In this document: piece after piece, positions 1 to 9,195 of the stretch
Layout of the letters: each line of letters begins with the position of its first letter
Position numbering within the stretch: position 1 is the first letter of the stretch
Assembly: GCF_004519545.1 (NCBI RefSeq)
Contig: NZ_SDKM01000004.1
Location: 62,001-126,000, forward strand
Direction: 5' to 3'
Source of the DNA: Nocardioides guangzhouensis
GTDB taxonomy: Bacteria > Actinomycetota > Actinomycetes > Propionibacteriales > Nocardioidaceae
DNA: 64,000 nt
Program-made: the position numbers and the translations under genes
The notes under the pieces: model-generated
Databases searched by the model: none
What the model saw: the letters and a program-made list of their open reading frames with translations, nothing else
What the model was told of the DNA's origin: nothing

Positions 1-350
1 GCGTCGGGGCCCTCGGTCACCAGCACGCGTACGGCGTCGAGGTCGCAGGCGCCGGCTCCCGCCACCAGCGTGTCCCGCTCGTGCTGGTCGGGGCTGTCGC
101 CGGGGCCGAGGGCCGCCGCGATGCCGCCCTGGGCCCACTGGGTCGAGCCGGCGTGAAGGACGTCCTTGGTGACGACGAGGACGGTGCCGCCGGCTTCGCC
201 CCCTCGTCGACGCAGGGCCGCCCGGATCCGCAGCGCGGCGGTCAGGCCGCCGATGCCGGACCCGACGACGACCACGTCGGAGCGCGTCGTCCAGCCGGGC
301 GCGGGGGCGCGGAGCCGCCGGGGCACTCCGGCGTACGCGGGCTCGGACAC
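1..350 (-). CDS. nadB: L-aspartate oxidase, N-terminal part (runs off left edge)
   Basis: The visible 116 residues start with GTG at 350. They contain a dinucleotide-binding motif GSGIGG (residues 30-35) and the segment GSTQWAQGGIAA (residues 68-79), which is the substrate and flavin loop typical of NadB. The enzyme oxidises L-aspartate to iminoaspartate in the first step of de novo NAD synthesis and is a cytoplasmic flavoprotein. The C-terminal three quarters lie outside the window. It is transcribed away from the methyltransferase gene at 457, with a 106-bp divergent spacer. Related FAD proteins such as succinate dehydrogenase flavoprotein share the fold, but the AQGGIAA loop without a His-attachment motif favours NadB. 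Confidence 0.88.
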   Translation of the reverse strand, partial: MSEPAYAGVPRRLRAPAPGWTTRSDVVVVGSGIGGLTAALRIRAALRRRGGEAGGTVLVVTKDVLHAGSTQWAQGGIAAALGPGDSPDQHERDTLVAGAGACDLDAVRVLVTEGPD

Positions 351-456
351 AGGCCGAACCTAGCAGCGCGCCGCAGGCCGTCCGCCGCTGCCCGACCGGC
401 AGCGGCCGGTAACGTGGCGGCCCTGACCACGAGACCTGCATCGGGAGGACGCCCCC

Positions 457-1389
457 GTGGATCCGCAGCCCACCCCCGACCGGCCGGAGTTCCGGCCGCT
501 CACCGAGCTCGAGTTCGAGCCGACGTCGTGCCCGGTGTGCGGCGCGACCGGCGTGACGAAGCCGTTCGAGAAGGACTTCCAGGGGCACCGGCTCCGGTTC
601 GCGACCTGCACGTCCTGCGGGACGCTCTACCAGAACCCGCGGATGACGGTGGACTCGCTGCGCACGATCTACGACTCCGAGGAGTTCTTCGAGGGCCGCG
701 AGAAGAACGTCAACTACTACTCGTTCCTCAGCGGCGAGACCTACCTGCGACGCACAGCCCGCGGAAGGATCGAGCGGTTCCGGCCGTGGGTCCCCGGCAA
801 CCGGCTGCTCGAGGTGGCGTCGGCTGCGGGCTTCTTCCTGGCCGAGGCGAAGGCGGCCGGGTTCGACGCCGAGGGCGTGGAGTTCTCCAACCCGATGGCC
901 CGTTACGCCGCCGACCGCTGGGGGGTCCCGGTGACGGCCGGGTCGATCGAGGAGGTCGACCTCGACCCCGCGACGTACGACGTGATCGCGTCGTGGGGCG
1001 TGATGACGATCCTGCGCGACCCGAAGGCGGTGATGGCGAAGTTCCACGCGGCCCTCAAGCCCGGTGGGGTCTGGGCGTTCAACACCTACTCCCGCAACAG
1101 CCTGTGGGGCCGGCTGTTCGGTCGCCGGTGGTACATCCTGGTCGCCAACACCAGCCAGATCCACGACGACGAGACGCTGCTGCGGCTGCTCGACGAGGCC
1201 GGCTTCGACGTCGTCGCGAGGACCCGCGACCGGCCTTACGCCAGCATCGAGCGGCTGCTGTTCGTGCTGCTCTCCCACGTGTCGCACGGGGTCCGGGACG
1301 CGTTCTTCAAGCGCATCCACGTCCTCAACCGGATGGTGCTGCCGGTCCGCGCGCCCGACACCTACGAGTACGTCTGCGTGAAGCGCTGA
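457..1389 (+). CDS. class I SAM-dependent methyltransferase with N-terminal zinc ribbon
   Basis: The 310-residue protein starts with GTG after a good GGGAGG site at 443-448. Two CxxC pairs (Cys25/28 and Cys51/54) form a probable zinc ribbon. The Rossmann methyltransferase core follows, with LLEVASAAG at 117-125 in the place of the usual ExGxGxG loop, so that loop is divergent. The zinc ribbon plus methyltransferase layout is common in proteins that act on sugars, lipids or cell-envelope precursors, but nothing here fixes the substrate. Its 3' end overlaps the convergent panD gene by 28 bp. Confidence 0.75.
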   Translation: MDPQPTPDRPEFRPLTELEFEPTSCPVCGATGVTKPFEKDFQGHRLRFATCTSCGTLYQNPRMTVDSLRTIYDSEEFFEGREKNVNYYSFLSGETYLRRTARGRIERFRPWVPGNRLLEVASAAGFFLAEAKAAGFDAEGVEFSNPMARYAADRWGVPVTAGSIEEVDLDPATYDVIASWGVMTILRDPKAVMAKFHAALKPGGVWAFNTYSRNSLWGRLFGRRWYILVANTSQIHDDETLLRLLDEAGFDVVARTRDRPYASIERLLFVLLSHVSHGVRDAFFKRIHVLNRMVLPVRAPDTYEYVCVKR

Positions 1390-1802
1390 TTGGCCACGAC
1401 GTCGCCGCGGGTGAGGCCGGAGCCGGCCACCGCCTCCGCCGGGTCGAAGCCCGTGGCCAGGATCCGGTTGTCGGCGTCGACGAACACCACGTACGGCTGG
1501 TGCTCCCTCGCCTCGGCGGTCTCCATCTGGCCGTAGCCGATGAGGATCACCAGGTCGCCGGGGTGCACCAGACGGGCGGCGGCGCCGTTGATGCCGATCA
1601 CGCCACTGCCGCGCTCGCCCGCGATCGTGTAGGTCTCGAGCCTGGCCCCGTTGGTGATGTCGACGATGTGCACCAGCTCGCCGGGCAGCAGGTCGGCGGC
1701 GTCGAGGAGGTCCTCGTCGACCGTCACCGATCCCACGTAGTGCAGGTCGGCCTGGGTCACCGTCGCGCGGTGGATCTTGCTCTTCATCATCGTGCGCAGC
1801 AT
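1362..1802 (-). CDS. panD: aspartate 1-decarboxylase proenzyme
   Basis: The 146-residue proenzyme makes beta-alanine from aspartate for pantothenate synthesis. The self-cleavage site is visible as HYVGS, with Gly24-Ser25; the Ser becomes the pyruvoyl group. The conserved lysine near the N terminus (Lys9) is present. Its ATG overlaps the panC stop codon (TGATG), so the two genes are translationally coupled. The protein has a slightly longer C-terminal tail than the common 126-139 residues, and that tail overlaps the end of the methyltransferase gene on the other strand. Confidence 0.95.
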   Translation of the reverse strand: MLRTMMKSKIHRATVTQADLHYVGSVTVDEDLLDAADLLPGELVHIVDITNGARLETYTIAGERGSGVIGINGAAARLVHPGDLVILIGYGQMETAEAREHQPYVVFVDADNRILATGFDPAEAVAGSGLTRGDVVANQRFTQTYS

Positions 1803-2740
1803 CAGCTGTCTCCCTGGGTGGTGGTCGCCGCCTCGCGGTCGGCGCTGTCGGGATGGGTGCCGTCGGTGCCGGTCCGGGCGGCGGGAGGCTGCCCGAGCGT
1901 GATCGCCATGTTGTCGATGAGGCGCGTGGCCCCGACCCGGGCGGCGATCAGCAGCCGGGCCTCGCCCTCGGCGGGCGTCGGACCGAGGTCGGGCGCGCGC
2001 ACCTCGAGGTAGTCGAGGTCGACCCCGTGCGCCCGGCGCAGCTCGACGCGGGCGGAGCCGATCACCGCGTCGACGCCGTACGGCGCGGCCTGGGCGCCGG
2101 CCTGCAGCGTGCGGGAGAGCGCCGCGGCCTTCCGCCGCTGCTCGGGGTCGAGGTAGCGGTTGCGGGAGCTGAGCGCGAGTCCGTCGGGCTCCCGGACCGT
2201 GGGGGCACCGACCACGTCGACGCCGAGGCAGAGGTCGGCGACCATGCGCCGGATCAGTGCGAGCTGCTGGTAGTCCTTCTCCCCGAACACCGCGACGTCC
2301 GGACGGACCAGGCCGAACAGCTTGGCCACCACGGTGAGCACGCCGCGGAAGTGGGTCGGGCGGGTGCGGCCCTCGAGGACGGCGGCCAGCGGCCCGGGCT
2401 CGACGGTCACCTGCGGCTCGCCGCCGGGGTAGACCTCGTCGACGCCGGGCACGAACACCACGTCCACCCCGTGCGCCGCGCACATCTCGAGGTCGGCATC
2501 GAGGGTGCGGGGGTAGCGGTCGAGGTCCTCCCCCGGCCCGAACTGCATCGGGTTGACGAAGACGGACGCCACGACCGGGCCGTCGCCGACGGACGCCCGA
2601 GCGACGTCGAGGAGGGAGGCGTGGCCGGCGTGCAGCGCGCCCATGGTCGGCACGAAGGCGACCCGGTGGCCGGCGGCCCGGCGCGCCGCGAGGGCGCCGG
2701 CGAGCTCGGCGCGGGTGCGCGCGACGACGGGTGCGGTCAT
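1802..2740 (-). CDS. panC: pantothenate synthetase (pantoate-beta-alanine ligase)
   Basis: The 312-residue ATP-dependent ligase joins pantoate and beta-alanine. The nucleotide-binding motif [10 protein letters not shown] is at residues 31-40, and FGEKDYQQL and SSRNRYL, both typical of PanC, follow. The start ATG overlaps the stop of the DUF2520 gene as ATGA, and its end overlaps the panD start, so DUF2520-panC-panD is one coupled operon. The C-terminal 30 residues are a low-complexity tail rich in Thr, Asp and Ala beyond the usual PanC end. Confidence 0.95.
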   Translation of the reverse strand: MTAPVVARTRAELAGALAARRAAGHRVAFVPTMGALHAGHASLLDVARASVGDGPVVASVFVNPMQFGPGEDLDRYPRTLDADLEMCAAHGVDVVFVPGVDEVYPGGEPQVTVEPGPLAAVLEGRTRPTHFRGVLTVVAKLFGLVRPDVAVFGEKDYQQLALIRRMVADLCLGVDVVGAPTVREPDGLALSSRNRYLDPEQRRKAAALSRTLQAGAQAAPYGVDAVIGSARVELRRAHGVDLDYLEVRAPDLGPTPAEGEARLLIAARVGATRLIDNMAITLGQPPAARTGTDGTHPDSADREAATTTQGDS

Positions 2741-3678
2741 CGCAACGTACTGCGGTGGGCCGGCCCGGACGTGGGCAGGGCGGCGTCGAGCAGTCCCGAG
2801 ATCTTGGCGGCTCGGATCGGCAGTAGGCGGCCGTCGGCGACGGCGCGGTCGAGGGTGGCGCGGGCCATCGCGACGTACGACGGGAGGGTGTGCGGGGCGG
2901 ACGCGGCGATGTCGGCGAGGTGCGCGCGGACGGTGTTGACGTCGCCGCGCACGATCGGGCCGGTGAGCGCCGCGTCGCCGTACGCGAGGGCGTTGCCGAG
3001 CGCTGCCTCGAGCAGCGGGCGGAGGGTGTCGGCGGGGTGCTCGGCACCGGCTGCGGCCAGCATCTCCATGGCCTCGGTGACCAGGGTGACCAGGTGGTTG
3101 GCGCCGTGCGCGAGCCCGGCGTGGTAGAGCGTGCGGCGGTCCTCGGGCACCCACATCGGCCGGCCGCCGAGGTCCGCGACCAGGTCCTCGGTGACGGCCC
3201 GCTCGGCGCCGCCGGCGGTGACGCCGAAGACGCACCCGGGCAGCCGGTCGAGGTCGAGGTCGGTGCCGGTGAAGGTCATCGCCGGGTGCAGCGCGACCGG
3301 GCGGGCGCCGACCGCGGTGGCGGCCTCGAGCACGCCGAGTCCGTGCCGGCCGGAGGTGTGCACGACGTACTGGCCGGGGCGGATGGCGCCGCTGGCGGTG
3401 AGCATCTCGACGACGTTGCGGAGCATGTCGTCGGGGACCGTCAGCAGGAGCAGGTCGCAGGCCCGGGCCACCGCGCTGGGCTTGGCCGGCGTGATGCCGG
3501 GCAGCAGCGTCGCGATGCGGGTGCGGGAAGCCCCGGACTCGCCGGCGGCGGCCACGATCTCGTGGCCCGCGGCACGGAGGGCGGCGGCCAGCACGGCACC
3601 GACACGACCGGCGCCGACGACGCCGATGCGGTGCTTCGCGGTGCCGTGGGCGGGCACGCCCGAGGGGGACTGCGTCAT
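2737..3678 (-). CDS. Rossmann-like / DUF2520 family protein
   Basis: The 313-residue protein has an N-terminal NAD(P)-type Rossmann fold (GAGRVG, residues 22-27) and a helical C-terminal half like 6-phosphogluconate dehydrogenase-type or ketopantoate reductase-type proteins. The position directly before panC, with an ATGA overlap, matches the DUF2520 gene of other actinobacteria (Rv3603c by memory). A role in pantoate or coenzyme A supply has been suggested by context only. I chose the ATG at 3678, preceded by GAAAGG; an in-frame start at 3768 would add residues without homology and would read into the spacer. Confidence 0.82.
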   Translation of the reverse strand: MTQSPSGVPAHGTAKHRIGVVGAGRVGAVLAAALRAAGHEIVAAAGESGASRTRIATLLPGITPAKPSAVARACDLLLLTVPDDMLRNVVEMLTASGAIRPGQYVVHTSGRHGLGVLEAATAVGARPVALHPAMTFTGTDLDLDRLPGCVFGVTAGGAERAVTEDLVADLGGRPMWVPEDRRTLYHAGLAHGANHLVTLVTEAMEMLAAAGAEHPADTLRPLLEAALGNALAYGDAALTGPIVRGDVNTVRAHLADIAASAPHTLPSYVAMARATLDRAVADGRLLPIRAAKISGLLDAALPTSGPAHRSTLR

Positions 3679-3863
3679 GCTGCTCAGCCTTTCGTTCCAG
3701 TCCCTCCGACCACCCCCCGAGAGGGCCGGTGTGGGTACCAGACGTTCGTGCTTGACAGTTGGTTCCAACGCCGAGGGTACGCGCGCGCCTTCCCGGCCGG
3801 GAACCCGCCGGGGCGGTGGCCTCCGTCACAGGGCACCGTCACGGGCCACCGCCACCACACCCG

Positions 3864-3926
3864 GATACTCCCAACCGTTCGAGGGTCCCTCGGGAGGTCT
3901 GGAGCCCTCGAACGGTTGGGAGTATC
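3864..3926. repeat. 22-bp perfect inverted repeat (strong hairpin)
   Basis: The arms 3864-3885 and 3905-3926 are perfectly complementary (left arm begins GATACTCCCAACC), with a 19-base loop. No T-run follows on either strand. It could be a rho-independent-like terminator for a leftward transcript, a palindromic repeat element, or a regulator site. It lies in a divergent promoter region, which makes a plain terminator less natural unless the small leftward frame at 3933-4118 is expressed. Confidence 0.85.
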
Positions 3927-3953
3927 GGGTGGTCAGGCCTTCGGGAGGGCGGC

Positions 3954-3998
3954 GATCGGCCGGGTGGCGATCGGCCGGGTGGCGATCGGCCGGGTGGC
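3954..3998. repeat. three tandem 15-bp repeats
   Basis: Three exact copies of GATCGGCCGGGTGGC run head to tail, followed by a partial fourth that diverges after GAT. The unit length is a multiple of three, so a leftward frame through it reads a repeated Ile-Ala-Thr-Arg-Pro. This is a probable slippage-prone microsatellite. Confidence 0.9.
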
Positions 3999-4150
3999 GA
4001 TGCCCGACCAGAGGGACAGCTGCTCGTTGTGGCCGGACGCGGTGGCGATCGGCGCCGACAGCAGCATCGGCGCGCCGCTCAGGCCCCTGGCGGGGATCAC
4101 CCGGCGGCCGGCCAGCACGCGCGTAGGGCGGGAGTCCGTACGATGAGGTC

Positions 4151-4465
4151 ATGCTGCGGGCACCCGGGGACACGACGCCACGGGTCGGTGCCCTGCTCGC
4201 GTCCTTCGTCGGTGCCGCTCTCGTGGTGGTGCTCCCGTCGCTGCTGACGTCCGACACCTCGGCCGCGGTGACCGTCGCGGCCGTCGCGGCCGTCGCGCTC
4301 GCCCTCGCCGCGCTGGTCCGACCGGGCCCGCAGCGGGTCCTGGTCACCGCGCGTACGTCGGGCGCCGGCCCGGTCCTGCGGGCCGAGGCGGCACCGGTCC
4401 GGCCCGGCCGGGCGACCGACCCCCAGCGCCACCCCCTCCGCCCGCGTGCTCCCGGACGCGCCTGA
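4151..4465 (+). CDS. small membrane protein next to YidC-like gene (possibly DUF6412)
   Basis: The 104-residue protein has two predicted membrane helices (about residues 13-31 and 37-58), then a basic, Pro- and Arg-rich tail (to residue 104). It is followed 56 bp downstream by a YidC/Oxa1-type gene in the same direction. In other actinobacteria a short two-helix protein (DUF6412, by memory) sits beside a second YidC-like gene, and this fits in size and place. The start ATG has GAGG only two bases upstream, so the true ribosome site is uncertain. No function is known. Confidence 0.6.
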   Translation: MLRAPGDTTPRVGALLASFVGAALVVVLPSLLTSDTSAAVTVAAVAAVALALAALVRPGPQRVLVTARTSGAGPVLRAEAAPVRPGRATDPQRHPLRPRAPGRA

Positions 4466-4521
4466 CCCTCGCCCCGCGCGAGGCACGGCCGACGTCCCTT
4501 CTCCCTGTCAGGAGCACCCGC

Positions 4522-5328
4522 ATGTCCCCTCTCGACCCGTTGTCGCACGCCCTCGCTGCCGTCATGGCGGCCGCCCACCACACCTCCACCGCCCTCGGCG
4601 CCGACCCGGACTCGGGCGCCACCTGGGCGCTCTGCATTGCCGCGGTCGTCGTCGTGGTCCGCCTCGCGATGCTGCCGCTGGCCGTCCGCGGCGTCCGGCT
4701 GGCCCATGCGACCGCCCGGGCCCGGCCGCACCTGCGCGAGCTGACCGACCGCTACCGCGAACGTCGTGACCCGGACAGCGTCCGCGAGCTCATGGCCGAG
4801 CGGCGCCGGATCGCCGACGAGCACCGGATGTCCCGCCTGGGCTGTCTGCCGCTGCTGCTCCAGATGCCGATCTGGTTCGCGCTCTACCAGCTCGTCGGCG
4901 ACGTGGCCGCCGGCTCACCGGTCGGGGCGATGGACTCCCCGCTGGTGGCCTCGCTCGGCACGGCCGGCCTGCTCGGCGTACCGCTGGCCGAGCGCGGCTA
5001 CCTCGGCGCCGGGCCCGCCCACCTCGCCGTGGTCGCGGGCCTGGCCGGCACCGCCGCCCTGCTCTCGTTCCTCACCCAGCGCTACCTGGTCGCCCCGAAC
5101 AGCGTGCTCGACGGCGCGCCCGAGGCGATGGTCCGGGCGCAGCAGCTGCTGCCGGTCCTGTCCGCGGCCGGCCTGGTCGCGGCCGGCGGCGTCGTCCCGG
5201 TGGCGCTGCTCGTCTACTGGGTGTGCAGCCAGGTCTGGACGCTCGGCCACTCCGCGGTCGTCTGGCGCTGGTTCCCGACGCCGGGGTCGCCGGCCGCGGC
5301 CCGGCGTCAGGCCCAGAGCGAGTGGTAG
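4522..5328 (+). CDS. YidC/Oxa1-family membrane protein insertase paralogue
   Basis: The 268-residue protein has a first hydrophobic segment near residues 33-55, a charged cytoplasmic hairpin rich in Arg/Glu (about 65-105), and then the Oxa1 core beginning [17 protein letters not shown]. That order matches YidC/Oxa1 proteins that lack the large periplasmic domain. Such paralogues help insert membrane proteins; the main yidC is normally near the origin of replication, so this is probably an additional copy. An AGGAG site precedes the ATG. Its 3' end overlaps the convergent acdS gene by 22 bp. Confidence 0.85.
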   Translation: MSPLDPLSHALAAVMAAAHHTSTALGADPDSGATWALCIAAVVVVVRLAMLPLAVRGVRLAHATARARPHLRELTDRYRERRDPDSVRELMAERRRIADEHRMSRLGCLPLLLQMPIWFALYQLVGDVAAGSPVGAMDSPLVASLGTAGLLGVPLAERGYLGAGPAHLAVVAGLAGTAALLSFLTQRYLVAPNSVLDGAPEAMVRAQQLLPVLSAAGLVAAGGVVPVALLVYWVCSQVWTLGHSAVVWRWFPTPGSPAAARRQAQSEW

Positions 5329-6326
5329 GCGTTCAGGGCCGGCTGGCCGCCGAGGTGGGCGTAGAGGACGGTCGAGTCGCGCGGGATCCCGCCGCTGCCG
5401 ACCAGGTCGATCAGGCCGGCCAGCGACTTCCCCTCGTAGACCGGGTCGGTGATCATCGCCTCGAGCTCGGCGCCGAGCCGGATCGCCTCCATGGTGGAGT
5501 CGACGGGGATGCCGTAGAGGTCGCCGGCCCAGCCCTCGAGCACCGAGATCTCGTCGTCGCGGAGGTCGCGGCCGAGCTCGATCAGCTCGGCCGTGTGCCG
5601 GGCGATCCGGGCCACCTGGTCGGTGGTCTTCGCCAACGTCGCGGAGGCGTCGATGCCGAGGACCCGGCGGCGCACGCCGGTCAGCTCCTCGAGCGCGGCG
5701 AAGCCCGCGATCATCCCGGCATGGGTGGAGCCCGTGACGGTGCAGACCACGACGGTGTCGAAGCGCACGCCCAGGGCCTGCTCCTGCTCGGCGACCTCGA
5801 ACGCCCAGTTGGCGAAGCCCAGGCCGCCGAGCGGGTGCTCGCTGGCGCCGGCCGGGATCGGGTACGGCGTGCCGCCGGCCTCCTCGACCTCGCGGATGGC
5901 GTCCTCCCAGGACCGGCGGATGCCGATGTCGAAGCCGGACGGGTCGAGGCGCACGTCGGCACCCATCATCCGGGAGAGCAGGATGTTGCCGACCTTGTCG
6001 TTGACCGGGTCGTCCCACGGCACCCACTTCTCCTGGACCAGCCGGGCCTTCAGCCCGAGGTGGGCGGCGACCGCGGCCACCTGGCGGGTGTGGTTGGACT
6101 GGACGCCGCCGATCGAGACCAGCGTGTCCGCGCCGCTGGCGAGCACGTCGGGGACGATGTACTCCAGCTTGCGCACCTTGTTGCCGCCGTACGCCAGGCC
6201 GCTGCTCACGTCTTCGCGCTTGGCCCACACCTCCGCCCCGCCGAGGTGCGCGGTGAGGCGGGCCAGCCGGTGGACCGGGCTCGGGCCGAAGGTCAGCGGG
6301 TGGCGGGGGAACTCGTGCAGCTTCAT
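5307..6326 (-). CDS. acdS: 1-aminocyclopropane-1-carboxylate deaminase
   Basis: The 339-residue PLP enzyme cleaves ACC, the plant ethylene precursor, to ammonia and 2-oxobutyrate. The PLP-lysine region reads [10 protein letters not shown]. The residues that separate true ACC deaminases from D-cysteine desulfhydrases (Tyr294, Glu295 and Leu322 in the Pseudomonas enzyme) appear conserved in DPVYEGKS and AHLGG. The length matches the family (about 338). It is translationally coupled by ATGA to the upstream GntR gene, which is the likely regulator. The pair suggests life near plant roots, which is an inference. Confidence 0.92.
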   Translation of the reverse strand: MKLHEFPRHPLTFGPSPVHRLARLTAHLGGAEVWAKREDVSSGLAYGGNKVRKLEYIVPDVLASGADTLVSIGGVQSNHTRQVAAVAAHLGLKARLVQEKWVPWDDPVNDKVGNILLSRMMGADVRLDPSGFDIGIRRSWEDAIREVEEAGGTPYPIPAGASEHPLGGLGFANWAFEVAEQEQALGVRFDTVVVCTVTGSTHAGMIAGFAALEELTGVRRRVLGIDASATLAKTTDQVARIARHTAELIELGRDLRDDEISVLEGWAGDLYGIPVDSTMEAIRLGAELEAMITDPVYEGKSLAGLIDLVGSGGIPRDSTVLYAHLGGQPALNAYHSLWA

Positions 6327-7024
6327 CGGGCCTCTTCCTCCAGCGGTGGTACGGCGGTCTCGGTGGTGAGGGTCTCGACCAGGGGTCCCAGCGACTCCCA
6401 GATCTCGTGGACGACCTCGGCCGCCCGGTCGGCGTCGCCGTCCGCGCAGAGGTCGACGAGCCTCGTGTGCCGCGCGACCGAGGTGCTCGCGCTCGACGAC
6501 GAGAAGCGGAGCCGCTCCAGCCGGCGCAGCACCGGGGAGTACTGCTCGAGCACCATCGCGGCTGCCTCGTTCCCGGCGACCCGCACAGGTACGGCGTGGA
6601 AGTCGTCGTCGGCGGCCAGGGCGGCGTCGGCGTCTCCGGCGTCGAGCGCCGCGGCGAAGCGCCGGTTGGCCTCCCGCATCGCGGCCAGGTCGTCGTCGGT
6701 GAGCCGGCCCACCGCGTCGGCCACGGCCAGCCGGTGCATGGCCGCGACCACGGCGCCGGCGTCGCGCACCGCGACCGGGTCCAGTGGAGCGACGGTGGTG
6801 GAGCGGCCGGGGCGGGCGTGGACGAGGCCCACCTGCCCGAGCCGGAGCAGCGCCTCGCGGACCGGCGTCCGGCTCACGCCCAGCCACACCGCCAGCTCGG
6901 CGTCGCGGAGCTGCTCGCCCGGCGCCAGGGTGCCGTCCACGATCGCGTCGCGCAGCCGCAGGTAGACGCCGTCGCGCAGCAGGATGCGGGGGATCCGGCA
7001 GTCGGAGTCGGTCGGGATGGGCAT
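6323..7024 (-). CDS. GntR-family regulator with FCD domain, partner of acdS
   Basis: The 233-residue protein has an N-terminal winged helix (about residues 10-75, with [15 protein letters not shown]) and an all-helical FCD ligand-binding domain. It forms a two-gene operon with acdS. The start at 7024 lies inside a perfect palindrome (7024-7037), so the repressor probably controls its own operon from that site. There is no ribosome site before this ATG and the next in-frame ATG is inside the DNA-binding domain, so translation may be leaderless. The effector could be ACC or a breakdown product, but this is not shown by the sequence. Confidence 0.85.
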   Translation of the reverse strand: MPIPTDSDCRIPRILLRDGVYLRLRDAIVDGTLAPGEQLRDAELAVWLGVSRTPVREALLRLGQVGLVHARPGRSTTVAPLDPVAVRDAGAVVAAMHRLAVADAVGRLTDDDLAAMREANRRFAAALDAGDADAALAADDDFHAVPVRVAGNEAAAMVLEQYSPVLRRLERLRFSSSSASTSVARHTRLVDLCADGDADRAAEVVHEIWESLGPLVETLTTETAVPPLEEEAR

Positions 7025-7037
7025 GCAATATATTGCA
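7024..7037. promoter_or_regulatory. palindromic operator of the GntR-acdS operon
   Basis: TGCAATATATTGCA is a perfect 14-bp palindrome and an AT-rich island in very GC-rich DNA. It abuts the GntR start codon and includes a possible -10 hexamer (TATATT). FCD-type GntR proteins usually bind short AT-centred palindromes, so this is the likely autoregulatory site. Confidence 0.7.
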
Positions 7038-7146
7038 CATGCGGGTCGAGCAAGGTCAACCCCCGCCGCCCACCTCCGCCGACGCCCCATCCGGCCGATA
7101 CGATCGTGCAGCCCAGACGCACGATCGAGCCCGAGCGAAGGACACC

Positions 7147-8553
7147 ATGAGGAACATCGCCATCCTGCTCGCGGGAGGCGTCGGCACCCGCGTGGGTCTC
7201 GACATCCCCAAGCAGCTCATCAAGATCGCGGGGCGGCCGATCATGGAGCACACGCTCGCCGTGCTCGACGCGCACCCGCTGGTCGACGAGATCATCGTGA
7301 TGATGGCCCCCGGCCACCTCGACGCGGTGCACGCCATGATCCGCAACGGCGGCTACACCAAGGTCTCGAAGATCCTCGAGGGCGCCGAGACCCGCAACGA
7401 CACCACGCTCCGCGCGATCGAGGCCGTCGCCGACGAGGAGGCCAACCTCCTCTTCCACGACTCGGTGCGCCCGCTGGTCACCGACCGGATCATCGCCGAG
7501 TGCTTCGAGGCGCTGGACACCTACGCCGCCGTGGACACGGTGATCCCGTCGGCGGACACGATCGTCGAGCTCGGCGACGACGGCACCATCGCGAACATCC
7601 CGCCGCGGGCCCGGCTGCGCCGCGGCCAGACCCCGCAGGCGTTCAAGGCCTCCGTGATCCGTCGCGCCTACGCCGTCGCCGGGCAGGACCCGAACTTCGA
7701 GGCCACCGACGACTGCACCGTCGTGCTGCGCTACGCGCCCGACGTACCCATCGGCTGTGTCATGGGCGACGACCGCAACCTCAAGGTCACCGAGCCGATC
7801 GATGTCTACATCGCCGACAAGCTGTTCCAGCTGACCTCCTCCGACCTGCCTGCCCCGCGCACCGACGAGGAGTACCGCCTCGCCCTGGCCGACAAGGTGA
7901 TGGTGGTCTTCGGCGGCTCCTACGGGATCGGCCTCGACATCGTCGAGCTGGCCCGCTCCTACGGCTGCACGGTGCACGCGTTCAGCCGGTCCGGCACCCG
8001 TACCCACGTCGAGCGCCGCTCCGACGTCGCGGCCGCGTGCCGCCAGGTCCTCGAGGCCGAGGGCCGCGTGGACTTCGTGGTCAACACCGCCGGCGTGCTG
8101 CCGCGGGGCACGCTGGCGGAGACCTCGGAGGAGACGATCTACTCCGCGACCGAGATCAACTACCTCGCCCCGGTGCTGATCGCCCAGGAGTTCCAGCCGC
8201 ACCTCGCGGCCAGCAAGGGATCGCTGCTGCTGTTCACCTCGTCGTCCTACACGCGCGGCCGCAGCGGCTACTCGCTCTACTCCTCGGCGAAGGCGGCCGT
8301 GGTCAACCTCACCCAGGCCCTGGCCGACGAGTGGGCGCACGAGGTCCGGGTCAACTGCATCAACCCCGAGCGCACGGGCACCCCGATGCGGACCAAGGCG
8401 TTCGGCGAGGAGGACCCCGACTCCCTGCTGGAGTCGACAGCGGTCGCCCGCGCGTCGCTGGACGTGCTGCTGTCGGACCAGACCGGCCACATCCTCGACG
8501 TGCGCAAGTCCGACCCGCTGTCGACGCTGACGGATCCCGACCTGGAGGTCTGA
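7147..8553 (+). CDS. bifunctional CDP-ribitol synthase (ribitol-5-P cytidylyltransferase / ribulose-5-P reductase)
   Basis: The 468-residue protein joins two enzymes. The N-terminal half is an IspD/TarI-type cytidylyltransferase (LAGGVGTRVG near residue 8). The C-terminal half is a short-chain dehydrogenase with GGSYGIG at 256-262 and the catalytic Tyr378-x3-Lys382. This layout and length match Bcs1 of Haemophilus influenzae, which reduces ribulose 5-phosphate and makes CDP-ribitol. CDP-ribitol would feed the TagF-like polymerase at 12339 for a ribitol-phosphate wall teichoic acid. The ATG follows GAAGG. It is divergent from the GntR gene. Confidence 0.87.
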   Translation: MRNIAILLAGGVGTRVGLDIPKQLIKIAGRPIMEHTLAVLDAHPLVDEIIVMMAPGHLDAVHAMIRNGGYTKVSKILEGAETRNDTTLRAIEAVADEEANLLFHDSVRPLVTDRIIAECFEALDTYAAVDTVIPSADTIVELGDDGTIANIPPRARLRRGQTPQAFKASVIRRAYAVAGQDPNFEATDDCTVVLRYAPDVPIGCVMGDDRNLKVTEPIDVYIADKLFQLTSSDLPAPRTDEEYRLALADKVMVVFGGSYGIGLDIVELARSYGCTVHAFSRSGTRTHVERRSDVAAACRQVLEAEGRVDFVVNTAGVLPRGTLAETSEETIYSATEINYLAPVLIAQEFQPHLAASKGSLLLFTSSSYTRGRSGYSLYSSAKAAVVNLTQALADEWAHEVRVNCINPERTGTPMRTKAFGEEDPDSLLESTAVARASLDVLLSDQTGHILDVRKSDPLSTLTDPDLEV

Positions 8554-8559
8554 GGGTCC

Positions 8560-9108
8560 TCAGCCCGGATCATCGGCTCGCGCCAGCGCCCGCAGGCCGC
8601 GCGCCCAGGCTGCGTCGACGTCGGCGCCGGGCGGGAAGCGGTCGTTCAGCTCGAGGACCGTCATGCCGTGCGCGAAGGCGAATGCCGCCCGCGCCAGGTC
8701 GACATCACCTCCCATCGCCTCGACCAGCGGGCGGGCGGCCAGCTCCTCCACGCCCGGGGTCAGGTGCTCGCGGTCGAGCTCGCGGTCGGTCATCAGACGG
8801 TAGAGGTGAGGGTGTCTGCGCCCGAAGTTGCGGTACGCCGCCCCTAGCGCCGCGACGACCTGCTCGCGGCCACCCGCCCCGGCGCCAACGGCGGGCTCGA
8901 ACGCGGCGGCCAGCTCCACGAACCCGTCGGAGATGAGGGCGTTCTCCAGGGTGCGCTTGTCCGGGAGGTGCTTGTAGATCGAGGGCGCCCGGATCCCCAG
9001 CCGCTCCGCGAGGCGACGCATGGAGAGGCCGTCGCCCCCCTCCTCCTCGAGCAGGACCCGAGCCGCCGCGACGATCTCCTGTGCCCGCGCGCTCCGATCC
9101 TCGGCCAT
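8560..9108 (-). CDS. TetR-family repressor
   Basis: The 182-residue protein has a typical TetR N-terminal helix-turn-helix (about residues 10-55, with GIRAPSIYKHLPDK) and a C-terminal domain of the WHG/TetR_C_33-like type. It is divergent from the SRPBCC gene at 9196. Two copies of the operator GCTAACACYGTTAGC lie between them, so the protein very probably represses both genes. I chose ATG 9108; the open frame extends further upstream through the operators and has no homology there. Confidence 0.88.
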   Translation of the reverse strand: MAEDRSARAQEIVAAARVLLEEEGGDGLSMRRLAERLGIRAPSIYKHLPDKRTLENALISDGFVELAAAFEPAVGAGAGGREQVVAALGAAYRNFGRRHPHLYRLMTDRELDREHLTPGVEELAARPLVEAMGGDVDLARAAFAFAHGMTVLELNDRFPPGADVDAAWARGLRALARADDPG

Positions 9109-9132
9109 GACCAGACCACCTCCACGCTCCCG

Positions 9133-9177
9133 TTGACTGGCTAACACCGTTAGCATACGGTGGCTAACACTGTTAGC
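9133..9177. promoter_or_regulatory. promoter with two TetR operators
   Basis: A rightward -35 TTGACT (9133-9138) and -10 TACGGT (9156-9161) have a 17-bp spacer. The palindrome GCTAACACCGTTAGC (9140-9154) fills that spacer almost exactly. A second copy, GCTAACACTGTTAGC (9163-9177), lies 23 bp further on over the likely transcription start. Two operators spaced about two helical turns apart is a usual arrangement for TetR repressors binding as a pair of dimers. Confidence 0.85.
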
Positions 9178-9195
9178 CCCGAAGGGACACGGACC

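Larger units (their letters stand above)
3679..4150. other. 472-bp divergent intergenic region with hairpin and short tandem repeat
   Basis: This spacer separates the leftward DUF2520-panC-panD operon from the rightward membrane-protein genes. It contains a long perfect hairpin (3864-3926) and three 15-bp tandem units (3954-3998), both listed separately. A leftward reading frame from GTG 4118 to 3933 stays open through the tandem repeat and ends just before the hairpin. It encodes 61 residues with a repeated IATRP motif, and I recognise no family, so I do not call it a gene. The operon promoter should lie here but no convincing -35/-10 pair is clear. Confidence 0.6.

Noticed and set aside
3933..4118. 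Leftward 61-codon frame with repeated IATRP residues
   Set aside because: It is open mainly because a 15-bp repeat keeps the frame; there is no family similarity I recognise and no good ribosome site, so I did not call it a gene.
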